Shown here one piece after another: positions 14,826 to 22,726 of a stretch of DNA of 32,982 nucleotides. A program made the position numbers and the translations under genes. The stretch covers positions 1 through 32,982 of the forward strand of contig CAZIGW010000042.1 in NCBI GenBank assembly GCA_964538565.1, in the 5' to 3' direction. Under the pieces are notes generated by a model. The model was not told the DNA's origin. It worked only from the letters and a program-made list of their open reading frames with translations, and did not search any database. Numbering within the stretch: position 1 is the first letter of the stretch; every line of letters begins with the position of its first letter. Origin of the DNA: CAYVBN01 sp964538565. GTDB taxonomy: Bacteria; Pseudomonadota; Alphaproteobacteria; Rhizobiales; Xanthobacteraceae.

Positions 14826-16868
14826 TCAGCGGCCGCTTTCGTGGAAGAAATCATAGATGCGCCGCGCCGTGTCGACGCTGATGCCGGGAACCTGTGCGAG
14901 ATCGGAGACCGATGCCCGCTCGATCGCCTTGAGGGTGCCGAAGTGTCGCAGGAGCGCCCGCTTTCGCGTCGGCCCAATGCCGGCGATCTCCTGCAGGCCG
15001 GCCTCGCGGATATCGCGGCTGCGCCGCTGGCGGTGCGATCCGATCGCGAAACGATGCGCCTCGTCGCGCAGCCGCTGGACGAAGTAGAGCACCGGATCGC
15101 GCGCCGGCAGCATGAAGGCCGCGCGCCCGGCCATGTGGAACGTCTCGCGCCCGGCGTTGCGGTCGGGCCCTTTGGCGATCGAGACCATCGGCACGTCCGC
15201 AATCCCGAGGCCGGCGAGCGTCTCGCGCGCCGCCGCGAGCTGGCCCTCGCCGCCGTCGATGAGGAGGAGGTCCGGCCAGGGCGACTCCGCCCGCTCCTCG
15301 GTGCCAGACGCCCCGTCCCGCTCGGGTTGCGGCGGAGCGCCAGCACCGCCGTCGCCCGCGACCGCACCGCGCGGCGCTTCGGCGAGCAGCCGCTTGAACC
15401 GGCGCGTGAGCACCTCGCGCATCATGCCGTAGTCGTCGCCCGGCACGAGCTCTTCCGAGCGGATGTTGAACTTGCGGTACTGGTTCTTGCGGAAGCCCTC
15501 GGGCCCGGCGACCACCATCGCGCCGACGGCGTTCGTGCCCTGGATATGGCTGTTGTCGTAGACCTCGATGCGGCGCGGCACGCGCGGCAGCGAGAACGCT
15601 TGCGCCAGCGCCGAGAGGAGCCGCTGCTGCGAGGCGGTGTCGGCGAGCTTGCGGCCGAGCGCCTCGCGCGCATTGGCGGCCGCGTGATCGACGAGTTCCT
15701 TCTTCTCGCCGCGCTGGGGCACCGACACCTCCACCTTGTGCCCGCTCTTGATTCCGAGCGCGTCCGCGAGCAGCGCGCGGTCCTCGATCTCGTGCGACAG
15801 CAGCACGAGGCGCGGGCACGGCTTGTCGTCGTAGAACTGGGCCAGGAACGAACCGAGCACCTCGGCGGGCGCGAGCGAGCGGTCGGCCTTCGGGAAGTAG
15901 GCGCGGTTGCCCCAGTTCTGCCCGGTGCGGAAGAAGAATACCTCGATGCAGCTGTAGCCGCCCTCCTGATGCACGGCGAACACGTCCGCCTCCTCGACGC
16001 CGCGCGGATTGATCCCCTGGTGCGACTGGATGGCGGCGAGCGCCGACAGGCGGTCGCGCAGCACGGCGGCGCGTTCGAAATCGAGCCGCTCGGAGGCCGC
16101 TTCCATCTCGACGGCGAGTTCCTCCCTCACCGCCTGGCTCCTGCCCGACAGGAACGCCTTCGCCTCGCGCACGAGTTCCGCGTAGTCGGTGTGAGAAATC
16201 TCTCCCGTGCACGGACCGGAACAGCGCTTGATCTGGTAGAGCAGGCACGGCCGCGTGCGGCTCTCGTAGACCGCGTTCGAGCACGAGCGGATGAGAAACG
16301 CGCGTTCGAGCGCCGTGATCGTGCGGTTGACCGCCGAAACCGCCGCGAACGGTCCGAAATAGTCGCCGGGCCGCGTGCGCGCGCCGCGGTGCTTGCAGAT
16401 CTGCGGCGCGGGGTGATCGGCGGTGATGAGGATGTAGGGAAACGACTTGTCGTCGCGCAGCAGCACGTTGAAGCGCGGACGCAGCCGCTTGATGAGGTTG
16501 GCCTCGAGCAGAAGCGCCTCGGTCTCGGTCGCGGTCGAGACGAATTCCAGCGCCGCGGTCGCGGCGATCATGCGGGCGATGCGCGAAGTGTGCCCGGTGA
16601 GCCGCGCGTAGGCGACGATGCGCTTGCGGATGTTCTTGGCCTTGCCGACGTAGAGCACCTCGCCGGCCGCGCCGATCATGCGATAGACGCCGGGCGCCGC
16701 CGGCGCGAGCTTCGCATGGCGCGCGATGACCGCGCGGCCGGCCGCGAGAGAACCCTCGGGGGCCGCCGCGAGATCGACCTCGCTCGCCGGCAGTTCCGGA
16801 AGAGTGGCCTCTTCTTCTTCGTCCGCGAGATCGATCTCCGGCTCGATGTTCTTCTTCGGTCCCGACAT
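14826..16868 (-). CDS. uvrC: Excinuclease ABC subunit C
   Basis: Makes both incisions around a lesion in nucleotide-excision repair. It has 680 residues with an acidic N-terminal extension of about 45 residues. The GIY-YIG nuclease starts at GVYRM (60-64) with LYVGKAKNIRKR at 72-83. Four cysteines C196, C208, C216 and C220 have the 12-8-4 spacing of the [4Fe-4S] ligands reported for E. coli UvrC. The UVR domain (UvrB contact) is at about 247-282. The C-terminal RNase-H-like nuclease has EVYDNSHIQGTNAVGAMVV and LLLIDGGEGQL, separated by a Gly/Pro-rich insertion. Paired helix-hairpin-helix motifs end the protein (EIAGIGPTRKRALL and VPGISVDTARRIYDFF). No strong ribosome-binding site was seen before the ATG at 16868. 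Confidence 0.97.
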   Translation of the reverse strand: MSGPKKNIEPEIDLADEEEEATLPELPASEVDLAAAPEGSLAAGRAVIARHAKLAPAAPGVYRMIGAAGEVLYVGKAKNIRKRIVAYARLTGHTSRIARMIAATAALEFVSTATETEALLLEANLIKRLRPRFNVLLRDDKSFPYILITADHPAPQICKHRGARTRPGDYFGPFAAVSAVNRTITALERAFLIRSCSNAVYESRTRPCLLYQIKRCSGPCTGEISHTDYAELVREAKAFLSGRSQAVREELAVEMEAASERLDFERAAVLRDRLSALAAIQSHQGINPRGVEEADVFAVHQEGGYSCIEVFFFRTGQNWGNRAYFPKADRSLAPAEVLGSFLAQFYDDKPCPRLVLLSHEIEDRALLADALGIKSGHKVEVSVPQRGEKKELVDHAAANAREALGRKLADTASQQRLLSALAQAFSLPRVPRRIEVYDNSHIQGTNAVGAMVVAGPEGFRKNQYRKFNIRSEELVPGDDYGMMREVLTRRFKRLLAEAPRGAVAGDGGAGAPPQPERDGASGTEERAESPWPDLLLIDGGEGQLAAARETLAGLGIADVPMVSIAKGPDRNAGRETFHMAGRAAFMLPARDPVLYFVQRLRDEAHRFAIGSHRQRRSRDIREAGLQEIAGIGPTRKRALLRHFGTLKAIERASVSDLAQVPGISVDTARRIYDFFHESGR

Positions 16869-16908
16869 GAGCGTGAGGTAATGCGAACTCGCCGGGAAAG
16901 CGAGATCT

Positions 16909-17688
16909 CTATTCGTGCACGCCGGCTGCGTCCGCGGTCTGCCAAGCGAGATGCTGGCCGCCGTCGACCGCGATCGTCTCGCCGGTCACGCTTCGGGCCG
17001 TCGCGAGGTAGAGCACCGCCGCCGCGACGTCCTCCGGGGTCGCGCCGTGGCCGAGCGGCAGCGCCTTTGCCTGGCGCTCGAAGGCGGCCGCGTCCTGGCG
17101 CGGGCTCGCCAGCGTCGGACCGGGCGCCACCGCGTTACCGCGGATGTTCGGCGCCAGCGCCTGGGCGAGCATCACCGTCGCCGTGTCGAGCGCGCTCTTG
17201 GTGAGCGTGTAGGTCAGGAATTGCGGCGTGAGCTTGCGCACGCGCTGGTCCGTGACGTTGACGATCGAGGCGTCGGCGCCGGGGCGCACCTGCGCCGCGA
17301 AGGCCTCCGCGAGGAAGAGCGGGGCCCGCAGGTTGACGGCGAAATGGCGGTCGAAACGCGCGGGATCGAGCTTGCCGATCACGTCCGGCTCGAACTCGCT
17401 GGCGTTGTTGACGAGCAGCGTCAGGGGCCCGACCGCGGCAGCCGCCGCCGGCACCAGGCCTGCGACCTGGCGATGATCGGCGAGGTCGGCACTCACCACG
17501 GCGGCGCGCGCGCCGACCGCCGCCAGTTTCGCGCACAGCGCCTCGCCCTCCTTCCGCGAGTTCCGGACATGCACGGCGACCGCATAGCCTGCCCGGGCCA
17601 GCGCGAGCACGATCGCGCCGCCGATGCGGCGGGCCCCGCCCGTCACCAGGGCGGCGGGTTGGTCCTGCGTTGCATTCCGTGTCGTCAT
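16909..17688 (-). CDS. Short-chain dehydrogenase/reductase with pteridine-reductase (PTR1/FolM-type) signature
   Basis: A 259-residue cytosolic NAD(P)H oxidoreductase. The cofactor loop is TGGARRIG at 16-23, the TGxxxRxG form typical of pteridine reductases. NNAS is at 94-97 and the YxxxK pair is Y160/K164 in YTLTK. The usual catalytic Ser is replaced by Asp: D147 in NVTDQRV lies 13 residues before Y160, the same spacing as D181/Y194/K198 in Leishmania PTR1. The C-terminus VTGETIAVDGGQHLAW is typical SDR. Reduction of a dihydropterin or dihydrofolate is therefore inferred. Folate-independent substrates remain possible. It lies 40 bases upstream of uvrC on the same strand. Confidence 0.88.
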   Translation of the reverse strand: MTTRNATQDQPAALVTGGARRIGGAIVLALARAGYAVAVHVRNSRKEGEALCAKLAAVGARAAVVSADLADHRQVAGLVPAAAAAVGPLTLLVNNASEFEPDVIGKLDPARFDRHFAVNLRAPLFLAEAFAAQVRPGADASIVNVTDQRVRKLTPQFLTYTLTKSALDTATVMLAQALAPNIRGNAVAPGPTLASPRQDAAAFERQAKALPLGHGATPEDVAAAVLYLATARSVTGETIAVDGGQHLAWQTADAAGVHE

Positions 17689-18026
17689 TCAGCGCCTGTC
17701 CACTGGCTTGCCCCGGCCCGGCGCGGAGCCCGGCTCGTGCCGGGGCCTTGGGCCCGGCCGGGCCTCATGGTTCCTCAGTATAGTAAACCCCACCTCAACG
17801 CCGGCGCCGAAGTATACCGATGTTTAGTCATATTATTCGGCAGCACGGTCGATTCACTCCCGTTTAACTTAAACATCGCGATAAAGTCTAACCATGGAAA
17901 TAACGGATTTCCGTTGCTGATGGCTCGCGGTTGCGGACCGTGGCGGGCGGAAGCCCTGGGGATCGACGGCCGGAGCCGGACAATATCCTGGTCCGCCCCG
18001 GACCGCGGCGGGACGTGGAGGTCGAC
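17689..18026. other. Divergent intergenic region between SDR gene and first outer-membrane protein gene
   Basis: No coding sequence is supported. The middle (about 17770-17920) is markedly AT-richer than its surroundings. It contains a perfect 13-base palindrome GTTTAACTTAAAC at 17862-17874. I could not place a convincing -35/-10 pair. The last 20 bases hold the GGAGG ribosome-binding site of the outer-membrane protein gene. Confidence 0.5.
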
Positions 18027-18641
18027 ATGAAGAAGGTCGCATTGGGGGCGGCAATGACATTGCTCGCCGTCCAGGGAGCCGGCGCGGCGGATCTCGCGCG
18101 CGGACCCGGAGCCTACACGGCCCCGCCGCCTTATGGCGCCTACAGCTGGTACGGACCGTACCTCGGCCTCAACCTCGGCTACCAGTGGGGCTCGGTGTCC
18201 AACAGCGGCGCCGATCCAAGCGGCTTCGCGGGCGGCCTGCAGGGCGGCTACAACTGGCAATCGGGCGTCTTCGTCTACGGTTTCGAGACCGACCTCAATC
18301 TCACCGGCGCGGACGACACGTTCGCCGGCTACCAGTTCTCCAACCCGTGGTTCGGCACGCTGCGCGGCCGCGCCGGCATCGCCATGAACAACATCCTGTT
18401 CTACGCGACCCTCGGGTTTGCGTACGGGGGCGGGCGCGTCGAGTTCGGGGGGCTGTCCGAGACCAACTGGCATTTCGGCTGGTCGGGCGGCGCCGGTCTC
18501 GAGGTCGGCCTGACGCCCAACTGGTCGGCCAAGGCCGAATATCTGCACGTGGATCTTTCGCCGGAAAATTACGGGCTGACGGCCACGAGCAACAGCTTTC
18601 AGAACAATCTTCTCCGGTTCGGGGTGAACTATCGTTTCTAG
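18027..18641 (+). CDS. Outer-membrane beta-barrel protein (Omp25/Omp31-like)
   Basis: A 204-residue exported protein: signal peptide MKKVALGAAMTLLAVQGAGA cut before ADLARG, a short Pro/Tyr-rich linker, then an eight-stranded barrel pattern of alternating residues with Gly/Tyr/Trp-rich strands (SWYGPYLGLNLGYQWGS, FAGGLQGGYNWQSG, KAEYLHVDL). It ends NNLLRFGVNYRF, with the C-terminal Phe used by the BAM machinery. These proteins are abundant structural porin-like proteins of Hyphomicrobiales outer membranes. ATG 18027 has GGAGG six bases upstream; the open frame back to 17931 is rejected because it would bury the signal peptide. It has no cysteine. Confidence 0.9.
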   Translation: MKKVALGAAMTLLAVQGAGAADLARGPGAYTAPPPYGAYSWYGPYLGLNLGYQWGSVSNSGADPSGFAGGLQGGYNWQSGVFVYGFETDLNLTGADDTFAGYQFSNPWFGTLRGRAGIAMNNILFYATLGFAYGGGRVEFGGLSETNWHFGWSGGAGLEVGLTPNWSAKAEYLHVDLSPENYGLTATSNSFQNNLLRFGVNYRF

Positions 18642-18690
18642 AGCATTTCCGGTGAAGCGGATGCCGGTTCGCCGCCGAAAACGCGAACGG
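18642..18690. repeat. Degenerate fragment of a Hyphomicrobiales intergenic repeat
   Basis: Begins AGAGCATTTCCGGTGAAGCG right after the stop codon, continues with GGATGCCGGTTCGCCG and ends in GAAAACGCG. It has the order of words seen in a common Hyphomicrobiales repeat (AGAGCATTTTC..GAAG.GGATACCGG..AAAACGCG as I recall it). It may be a relative of the element at 12760. Not verified by search. Confidence 0.4.
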
Positions 18691-18828
18691 ACCTGGAGTA
18701 GAGGGCAGTTCCGACTCCGTCAGATCGGACCTCGTCCGGTGCGATCCGCGCGTCCGGGAAAGGGCTTCCGCGAGGTGCCGCCCTGATCTGATGAACTGGC
18801 GCATGGTGGACGGCGGTGGGACGCGGAG

Positions 18829-18857
18829 AGCCCCGGGAAGCATCCCCCGGGGCTTTT
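18829..18857 (+). terminator. Rho-independent terminator of the first outer-membrane protein transcript
   Basis: AGCCCCGGG at 18829-18837 pairs perfectly with CCCGGGGCT at 18846-18854 across an 8-base loop, followed by TTT. It lies 188 bases past the stop codon, so the transcript would have a long 3' untranslated part. Confidence 0.75.
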
Positions 18858-18933
18858 CGTCTCTCCCAGGCCCGCGCATCTCCCGGCCGATGCGAAGTGG
18901 ATTTCTCCCGCGATGACGCAATTAATATGATAC

Positions 18934-18968
18934 AAACCTTAGTGAAATGCTAAGGAATGCCAAGGTTT
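18934..18968. promoter_or_regulatory. Nested inverted repeats in the leader of the second outer-membrane protein gene
   Basis: AAACCTT at 18934-18940 can pair with AAGGTTT at 18962-18968. CCTTAG at 18937-18942 can pair instead with CTAAGG at 18950-18955. The two hairpins share bases and exclude each other, so this is either a protein-binding site or two alternative RNA folds. Confidence 0.35.
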
Positions 18969-19130
18969 CGCCATCAGATCTGGTCGAAAATCCGACGTCA
19001 ATGCGGCAACAACGCGCCCACGGAAACTATTGATCAACCATGGGTCATTCCGAAAATGGGTGTGTCTTCCCTGCACTAGACGCCAATACCAACACGAATA
19101 CTTTGTGCCGCAGTCAACTCAGGAGGACGG

Positions 19131-19811
19131 ATGATGAAAAAGGCCCTTCTTGCAGGCGTCGGCTTCGCCGCGCTCGCGCTGACGGCGGGTGGCGCGGCAA
19201 ACGCAGCCGACTTGCCGCGGCGCATGCCCGTCAAGGCCCCCGCCTACGTGTCGCCGGTCTATGTCTATGACTGGACCGGCTTCTATGTGGGTCTCAACGG
19301 CGGCTGGGGCTTCGGCTCCTCGCGCTGGAGCGGGATCCCGACGAGCTTCGACGTGGACGGCGGCCTCGTCGGCGGCCAGGTCGGCTACAACTGGCAGCGC
19401 GGCCCGTGGGTGTTCGGCCTCGAAGGCGACATCGACTGGGCGGATGTCAACGGCAGCAGCGGCGCCTGCGCGATCGGCGCCTGCCAGACGAAGCTGAGCT
19501 GGCTTTCGACCGTGCGCGGCCGTGTCGGCTGGGCGGTGGACCGCTTCCTGCCCTACGTGACGGGCGGCGCGGCGTTCGGCGACGTTCAGGCCACCCGCCC
19601 GGGATTTGCCGGCCAGACCAGCACCCAGGCGGGCTGGACGCTCGGCGCCGGCGTCGAGTTCGCGCTGCCCGCCAACTGGACCGCCAAGGTCGAATATCTC
19701 TACGTCGATCTCGGCGATTTCAATTGCGGCGCGTCGTGCAGCCTCGTGGCGACGAACAACGTCGACTTCACCACCAACATCGTGCGCGCCGGCCTGAACT
19801 ATCGCTTCTAG
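19131..19811 (+). CDS. Outer-membrane beta-barrel protein (Omp31-like)
   Basis: A 226-residue exported barrel. The signal peptide MMKKALLAGVGFAALALTAG runs on to ANA, cut before ADLPRR. The linker PVKAPAYVSPVYVYDWTGFY is the classic Hyphomicrobiales Omp31/Omp25 N-terminal word. Strands follow with VGLNGGWGFGS, GGQVGYNWQRGPWVFGLEGD, TAKVEYLYVDLGDF and the end VRAGLNYRF. Two cysteine pairs (CAIGAC and CGASC) sit in predicted external loops, unlike the first paralogue, which has none. AGGAGG lies just before the tandem ATGATG start. It is followed by a strong terminator, so it is probably monocistronic. Confidence 0.93.
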   Translation: MMKKALLAGVGFAALALTAGGAANAADLPRRMPVKAPAYVSPVYVYDWTGFYVGLNGGWGFGSSRWSGIPTSFDVDGGLVGGQVGYNWQRGPWVFGLEGDIDWADVNGSSGACAIGACQTKLSWLSTVRGRVGWAVDRFLPYVTGGAAFGDVQATRPGFAGQTSTQAGWTLGAGVEFALPANWTAKVEYLYVDLGDFNCGASCSLVATNNVDFTTNIVRAGLNYRF

Positions 19812-20131
19812 TTCAGATCTCTGATCAAACAGGCGTCAACGCGAGGCCCCGGAGCGCAAGCTTCGGGGTCTTGTTTGTTGCGAGGGCCCGAAGGTCCTCG
19901 GCTCGACGGCGCGCGATCCTTTCGCCTGCGTTGACGGATGCGGCAGGGAGCGCCGTTGCGTCGACTCGGATTCGGCGTCCAGTCGGCCCGCGGGAGAAAA
20001 AAGACGCACATCAGACAATTGGCTGATCAGACAATCGTCTTCGAGAAACAAACACGGGCGTTCTCAGCTGCGAAGCGTGTGACAGTGTCGATCGCAGCCC
20101 GGAAATTTCGTGCGAACGCGGGATTTCGCCG
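19812..20131. other. Convergent intergenic region between outer-membrane protein gene and cspA
   Basis: 320 bases without a supported gene. It has the terminator at 19845-19877 and a 7-base inverted repeat GCTGCGA (20067-20073) / TCGCAGC (20092-20098) that could belong to the end of cspA, though no T-run follows it on the minus strand. Nothing else was recognised. Confidence 0.5.
19845..19877 (+). terminator. Rho-independent terminator of the second outer-membrane protein gene
   Basis: An 11-pair stem 19845-19855 / 19860-19870 (two G-T wobbles) closes a GCAA tetraloop and is followed by TTGTTTG. It lies 34 bases past the stop codon. Confidence 0.85.
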
Positions 20132-20347
20132 TCAGCTGGTCAGCACCAGATTGACGGCCTTTGGTCCTTTGCCCTTCTTGTCCGGCTCGACGTCGAAGGT
20201 GAGGCGCTGCCCTTCCGCCAGTGACTTCAGACCGGCACGCTCGACCGCTGTGATGTGCACGAAGACATCGCGACCGCCGTCGTCCGGCTTGATGAAGCCA
20301 TAGCCGCGTTCGCCATTGAAGAACTTGACCGTACCGGTCATCGCCAT
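20132..20347 (-). CDS. cspA: Cold-shock domain protein (CspA family)
   Basis: A 71-residue single-domain RNA/ssDNA-binding protein acting as an RNA chaperone. RNP1 is KPDDGGRDVFVHITAV-adjacent with GYGFIK (residues 15-20) and RNP2 is DVFVHI (27-32). The start MAMTGTVKFFNGERGYGFIK is typical of alphaproteobacteria. AAGGAG lies seven bases before the ATG at 20347. The upstream 198 bases to rlmJ include an AT-rich segment near 20490-20525 that could hold its promoter and a structured leader, as in other csp genes, but I could not define either. Whether it is cold-induced cannot be told. Confidence 0.95.
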   Translation of the reverse strand: MAMTGTVKFFNGERGYGFIKPDDGGRDVFVHITAVERAGLKSLAEGQRLTFDVEPDKKGKGPKAVNLVLTS

Positions 20348-20545
20348 CGGGAAACTCCTTCCCCCGTGGTTGCTCCGCCGCCGACCCCCACGGCGCGACG
20401 GCTCGGCTGGACATTCTGGGGAAAGCGTCGGCCATACTCGGCCTCAGTCATTCCTCCTGCCTCCCCGCGAGGAGACAAAACGTCAAAGCCCCAGCAAAGA
20501 TTAACATACGTAGCGTTACTTGAAAGAGGCCAGGGACCGCCGGGC

Positions 20546-21397
20546 CTAGGCTTCGCGGGCGAGCCAGGCGACCTCCGAACGGCCCGGACGGTGGGCGGCG
20601 AGCACCTGCCGTAACGCCGGCAGGAGCGTCTCGAGCTCCGCCGCCAAGGTCCAGGGCGGATTGACGATCACGAGTCCGCTGCCGACGAGCCGGTCCGAGG
20701 CCTCCTCGGGCGGGCGCTCGAGTTCGGCGCGCAGGATCTTCCGAATGCCCGTGCGCACGAGCCGGCGGGCCAACAGATCGGGCCCGGCGCGATCCTTGAT
20801 CGGGTACCAGAGCATGTAGATTCCAGTCGCCCACTTGCGGTGGGCACCTTCCAGCGCGGCGGCAAGGTGGGAGAACTCGTCCGGGTCCTCATAGGGCGGA
20901 TCGATCAGCACCAGCCCGCGCCGCTCCTTCGGCGGCACGTAGGCGTTGAGTGCGACCCAGCCGTCGATCGTCACCGCCCTGGCGCGCGCGTCGCCGCGCA
21001 AGTGATGTTCAAGCGCGGCGGCGGCGGACGGCACGATCTCGCAGGCGACGAGCCGATCCTGGCGGCGCAGCAGCGCGCGCGCGATGAGGGGCGAACCCGG
21101 ATAGTGCCGCGGCGTCCCGCCCGCGTTGAAGGCCGCGACCGCCGCCAGGTAGGGCGCAAGCAGATCCCGCGCCGGCTCTTCGAGGCTCGCCGTCATCAAC
21201 CGGCCAATCCCTTCGCGCCATTCGCCGGTGCGGCTCGCCTCCTCGCCCGAGAGGTCGTACAGGCCCGCCCCCGCGTGCGTGTCGATGACGCGGAACGCCT
21301 GCGGCTTCGCGCACAGCGCCGCGAGGATGCGCGCCAGCACGGCGTGTTTGAAGACGTCGGCGAAATTTCCCGCGTGAAAGGCGTGCCGATAGTTCAT
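20546..21397 (-). CDS. rlmJ: 23S rRNA (adenine(2030)-N6)-methyltransferase
   Basis: A SAM-dependent enzyme modifying A2030 of 23S rRNA. The N-terminus MNYRHAFHAGNFADVFKH contains the family residues Y3, H5 and K17. The SAM site includes VIDTHAGAGLYDL at 37-49 and the N6-adenine methyltransferase motif IV is DPPYE at 166-170. At 283 residues it is the usual length. It is divergent from the small ORF at 21610 across a 212-base region with an AT-rich segment. It probably has its own promoter there; cspA downstream is 198 bases away and may be independent. Confidence 0.95.
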   Translation of the reverse strand: MNYRHAFHAGNFADVFKHAVLARILAALCAKPQAFRVIDTHAGAGLYDLSGEEASRTGEWREGIGRLMTASLEEPARDLLAPYLAAVAAFNAGGTPRHYPGSPLIARALLRRQDRLVACEIVPSAAAALEHHLRGDARARAVTIDGWVALNAYVPPKERRGLVLIDPPYEDPDEFSHLAAALEGAHRKWATGIYMLWYPIKDRAGPDLLARRLVRTGIRKILRAELERPPEEASDRLVGSGLVIVNPPWTLAAELETLLPALRQVLAAHRPGRSEVAWLAREA

Positions 21398-21609
21398 GGG
21401 CTCGTCTGCAAGCGGCCGGCTCGGCGAAAGTGGCGTGGTGGACGATTTGTTGGCCGATCGACGTGGTTTTTCGTTAAAATTTTTCGCACCGCCTTAGAAA
21501 CAAAATCATACCTCCGTCCCATGCTGAGTCGTTGCCGATCGCCTGCGGAAAGGTCGGTCGGCCGAGCGAAACGCAATGCGAGCGGAAGGGTCGAACCAGA
21601 GCGACGACC

Positions 21610-21849
21610 ATGTGGCGCGGCATCCTGGCAATCGGACTGATCTACGGCTGCGGACACCCCTCGGTCGACCCCTACCGGCCGGCCGTGCTCGACCGCCCTC
21701 TGCAAGGCTTCTACAACGACGTCAACAGCGTCGTGCGCGACGGAAGGCAGGCGCTGTTGCGCATCGAAGACATGCCGATCTCCTCCTACGTCAAGAGCCT
21801 CGCAACGTACATCGTGAGCGAAGTGCGCGCGGACGTCGGGCGGCCGTGA
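21610..21849 (+). CDS. Small protein of unknown function with a hydrophobic N-terminus
   Basis: A 79-residue ORF starting MWRGILAIGLIYGCGHPSVD. The hydrophobic start could be a short signal anchor; the Cys at 14 does not sit in a good lipobox. The rest is VLDRPLQGFYNDVNSVVRDGRQALLRIEDMPISSYVKSLATYIVSEVRAD, helical and without a known motif. An AT-rich segment at about 21465-21485 (TTGGCC, then TAAAAT) could be a promoter, though the spacing is long. A weak GAGCGA precedes the ATG. The frame is open from 21532. The composition and regular sequence suggest a real gene, but I do not recognise the family. Confidence 0.55.
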   Translation: MWRGILAIGLIYGCGHPSVDPYRPAVLDRPLQGFYNDVNSVVRDGRQALLRIEDMPISSYVKSLATYIVSEVRADVGRP

Positions 21850-21985
21850 GCCTGCCCGCATTCTCCGTTCTGGCTCGAGGCACCGTGGTCGAGCCATCCC
21901 AGCGGCTCAAACCAGCGTTGGCGCGCCCGGTTCGAACGTTCGATTGAATCCACGCCCCCGCCTCCGACGCATCTTCGGCGCAGGC

Positions 21986-22726
21986 TCAGCCGCCGCGCAT
22001 CGGCGGCATTTCGATCCTCTCGCGCCGGCACGCGCGCCGGACGCTTGGTGCGCAATCGCGAAAGCCGAGATCCCGGTTGAGACACAGCCGCACCTCGCTC
22101 AATCGCTTGCTGTCGCAACTCACCGAGATGCCGGCGCGCGTCAGTCCCGGATTGGCCTTCACGAACGCATCCTCGACTTCATCGGGCGTGACGGTGAGGG
22201 GCACTTTGAGATCGAGGTAGGTCTCGGGAATTTTGACCACGGCGCGCGCCTTGCGCACGGTGTCGAAATAGGCGCGTGGCGGCAGCCCCGAGCACGTGCC
22301 GTGACGATCCCACTCGCGAAAGATCAGCCGCGGGCTCGGCATGAGGTCCAGCATTCCGGAAACGATCTCGCGGTTGAGCCGCGGCGCCGGCACCTCGCAG
22401 AACTCCGGGAATCCCTTTTCGTACTGCGGCCAGAGCCCGTGCACGACGAACGCATAGGGCCGCTCGCCGCATTGCTGCTCGACCGCGGTGCGCCGGCGTG
22501 GCGGGCGCGGTGCGGTGGAATCGGTCTGCGGCGGCGGCGCGGCACCGAGCGTTTCACCGCGCGCGGCGGCGCGCTCGGCCGCGGCGTCGCAGAACGAGGG
22601 CGACCACGACAGCGACAGGACGTAGAAATCGAACTGTCCGGCCTGGTTCTGCCGCCGGTCCTGCGCGGCCGCCGGCCCCCGTGCGATCGGACTCACCAGC
22701 AGCCCGAGTGCGAGGATGGCCGCCAT
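21986..22726 (-). CDS. Ribonuclease T2 family protein, exported
   Basis: An endoribonuclease cutting RNA through a 2',3'-cyclic phosphate, acting in the periplasm or outside. The conserved segments are FYVLSLSWSPSFC at 34-46, CAS1 FVVHGLWPQ at 93-101 (catalytic H96) and CAS2 EWDRHGTC at 138-145 (E138, H142). A signal peptide MAAILALGLLVSPIARGPAA then AQ starts at ATG 22726. The frame stays open to 22906, with ATGs at 22813 and 22864 that would add an Arg-rich n-region, so the true start is uncertain. Between SPSFC and QQCGERPYAF there is an unusual insert of about 30 residues rich in Ala, Pro and Arg. It contains several cysteines suited to disulfides. Confidence 0.9.
   Translation of the reverse strand: MAAILALGLLVSPIARGPAAAQDRRQNQAGQFDFYVLSLSWSPSFCDAAAERAAARGETLGAAPPPQTDSTAPRPPRRRTAVEQQCGERPYAFVVHGLWPQYEKGFPEFCEVPAPRLNREIVSGMLDLMPSPRLIFREWDRHGTCSGLPPRAYFDTVRKARAVVKIPETYLDLKVPLTVTPDEVEDAFVKANPGLTRAGISVSCDSKRLSEVRLCLNRDLGFRDCAPSVRRACRRERIEMPPMRGG

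Larger units (their letters stand above)
18642..19130. other. Intergenic region between the two outer-membrane protein genes
   Basis: 489 bases with no supported gene. It holds a degenerate palindromic-repeat fragment just past the first stop (18642-18690), a strong hairpin terminator (18829-18857), and from about 18905 an AT-richer leader of the second gene with nested inverted repeats (18934-18968). AATTAATATGAT at about 18920-18931 could contain a -10 element, but no matching -35 was seen. Confidence 0.5.

Noticed and set aside
14787..17204. An 805-codon open frame on the plus strand
   Set aside because: Antisense to uvrC and the SDR gene, both of which have full sets of motifs; the shadow product has none.
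18027..19811. The two outer-membrane protein genes as a recent tandem duplication
   Set aside because: They share only family-level words; lengths, linkers and cysteine content differ, so they are old paralogues.
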